Positions 63,129-64,000 of a DNA stretch of 64,000 nt are shown in pieces. Positions within the stretch are counted from its first letter, which is position 1, and each line of letters starts with the position of its first letter. Source of the DNA: Flavobacteriales bacterium 33_180_T64 (lineage in GTDB: Bacteria > Bacteroidota > Bacteroidia > Flavobacteriales > Flavobacteriaceae); the NCBI GenBank assembly GCA_002162685.1, contig MAAQ01000005.1, positions 62,001 through 126,000 on the forward strand. The letters are read 5' to 3'. A program made the position numbers and the translations under genes. Below the pieces are notes generated by a model. It worked only from the letters and a program-made list of their open reading frames with translations, was not told where the DNA came from and made no database searches.

Positions 63129-64000
63129 ATGAACACTATAAATATTCTTTGGGTTGACGACGAAATCGATCTTTTAAAACCACATATCATCTTTTTAGAA
63201 CAAAAACAATACAAGGTAACAACCTGTCAAAGTGGTACCGAAGCTATAGAAATTATTGATGACACTAATTTTGATATTGTGTTTTTAGATGAAAACATGC
63301 CAGGGTTAACAGGCTTAGAGACACTACACGAGATTAAAGAACGTCGTGCCAATCTTCCAGTAGTAATGATTACCAAAAGTGAGGAAGAATATATTATGGA
63401 AGAAGCTATTGGTAATAAAATTGCCGATTATTTAATAAAGCCAGTAAATCCTAATCAGATTTTATTGAGTTTAAAGAAAAATTTGGACCACTCAAGACTC
63501 ATTTCAGAAAAGACAACCTCTAACTATCAACAAGAATTTAGAAAGATTGCCATGGACTTATCAATGGTTAATAGTTTTGAAGAATGGAGTGATCTCTACC
63601 AAAAATTAGTGTATTGGGAATTACAATTAGAAGATATTGAAGATGTTGGGATGACTGAAATTTTAGAATCTCAAAAAAATGAAGCCAATGTTCAATTTGG
63701 TAAATTTATTGATAAAAATTATTCTACTTGGTTTGACCATAATGCTGATGCACCAATGCTATCACATAACTTATTTAAAGATAAAGTTGTACCTGAGTTG
63801 AGCAAAGAGCAACCTACACTTTTAATTGTGATAGATAATTTACGTTATGACCAATGGAAAGCCTTTGAGCCTATTGTCAATAACTATTATAAAAAAGCAT
63901 CTGAAGTTCCTTTTTATAGCATACTTCCAACTGCAACTCAATATGCAAGAAATGCTATTTTTTCTGGATTAATGCCTATAGATATGGAAAAACTACATCC
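63129..64000 (+). CDS. porX: PorX-type response regulator with PglZ domain, 3' end outside window
   Basis: Starts at the ATG at 63129 and runs off the window. The receiver domain is clear (ILWVDDEIDLL with acidic pair D10-D11, phosphoacceptor Asp54 in FLDENMPG, IKPVNP). A helical linker and the start of an alkaline-phosphatase-fold PglZ domain follow (TLLIVIDNLRYDQW, ILPTATQYARNAIFSGLMP). This architecture is PorX, which with the PorY kinase controls the type IX secretion system. Convincing indicator of Bacteroidota. Confidence 0.9.
   Translation, partial: MNTINILWVDDEIDLLKPHIIFLEQKQYKVTTCQSGTEAIEIIDDTNFDIVFLDENMPGLTGLETLHEIKERRANLPVVMITKSEEEYIMEEAIGNKIADYLIKPVNPNQILLSLKKNLDHSRLISEKTTSNYQQEFRKIAMDLSMVNSFEEWSDLYQKLVYWELQLEDIEDVGMTEILESQKNEANVQFGKFIDKNYSTWFDHNADAPMLSHNLFKDKVVPELSKEQPTLLIVIDNLRYDQWKAFEPIVNNYYKKASEVPFYSILPTATQYARNAIFSGLMPIDMEKLH

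Overview
This window is chromosomal DNA of a low-GC member of the Flavobacteriaceae (Bacteroidota). The evidence is a T9SS regulator of the PorX type at the right edge, a secreted enzyme with a type IX sorting tail, a fused LpxC/FabZ, bifunctional HisB and HisIE, Bacteroidota -7 promoter boxes (TAnnTTTG) and weak Shine-Dalgarno sites. The genus cannot be fixed from sequence alone. No tRNA, rRNA, CRISPR array, transposase or integrase gene was seen.

Layout. 1-2073: end of an outer-membrane barrel gene, two decayed genes (a CPBP protease tail and an alcohol dehydrogenase with its middle deleted) and an alpha/beta hydrolase. 2074-17410: an accessory island. It starts with a 0.7 kb non-coding repeat (copy A), then an apparent defence-type cargo: a DUF4365-like nuclease/helical protein converging on a two-gene unit of a DUF4297-like nuclease protein and a GNAT acetyltransferase. 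A second repeat copy (B) follows. Next comes a 6.9 kb prophage-like element, all on the minus strand. It has a Rep_trans-type rolling-circle initiator, small membrane proteins, a glucosaminidase-like lysis protein and a candidate capsid protein, and lies between two near-identical 28 bp sites that look like XerCD dif sites (10516-10543 and 17383-17410). It has no integrase, so capture by host XerC/XerD is the simplest reading. Half-dif motifs (TTATGTAAAAT) also sit at the ends of, and inside, the 0.7 kb repeats.

17411-44314: ordinary flavobacterial genes. These include a class 3 lipase, a large secreted zinc metalloprotease, an OmpA lipoprotein, a vanadium-haloperoxidase-like protein, an MscS channel, a TetR/SDR pair with matching operators, a glycolytic set (methylglyoxal synthase, BadF-type kinase, GAPDH, phosphofructokinase), a TamB-like protein, TsaD and a divergent TruA.

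44636-51830: a complete histidine operon, hisG-D-C-B-H-A-F-IE on the minus strand. It is preceded by a 17-residue leader peptide with five histidines and an intrinsic terminator, a textbook attenuator. 51931-64000: SPFH and VWA membrane proteins, fabG, sucD, and a lipid A operon (HD protein, lpxD, lpxC/fabZ, lpxA, efp, a second lpxD-like gene, an NTF2-like gene), with porX diverging at the edge.

The items most likely to be new are the nuclease/acetyltransferase cargo between the 0.7 kb repeats, the dif-like recombination sites that punctuate the island, the Xer-captured ssDNA-phage-like element, and the his leader attenuator.
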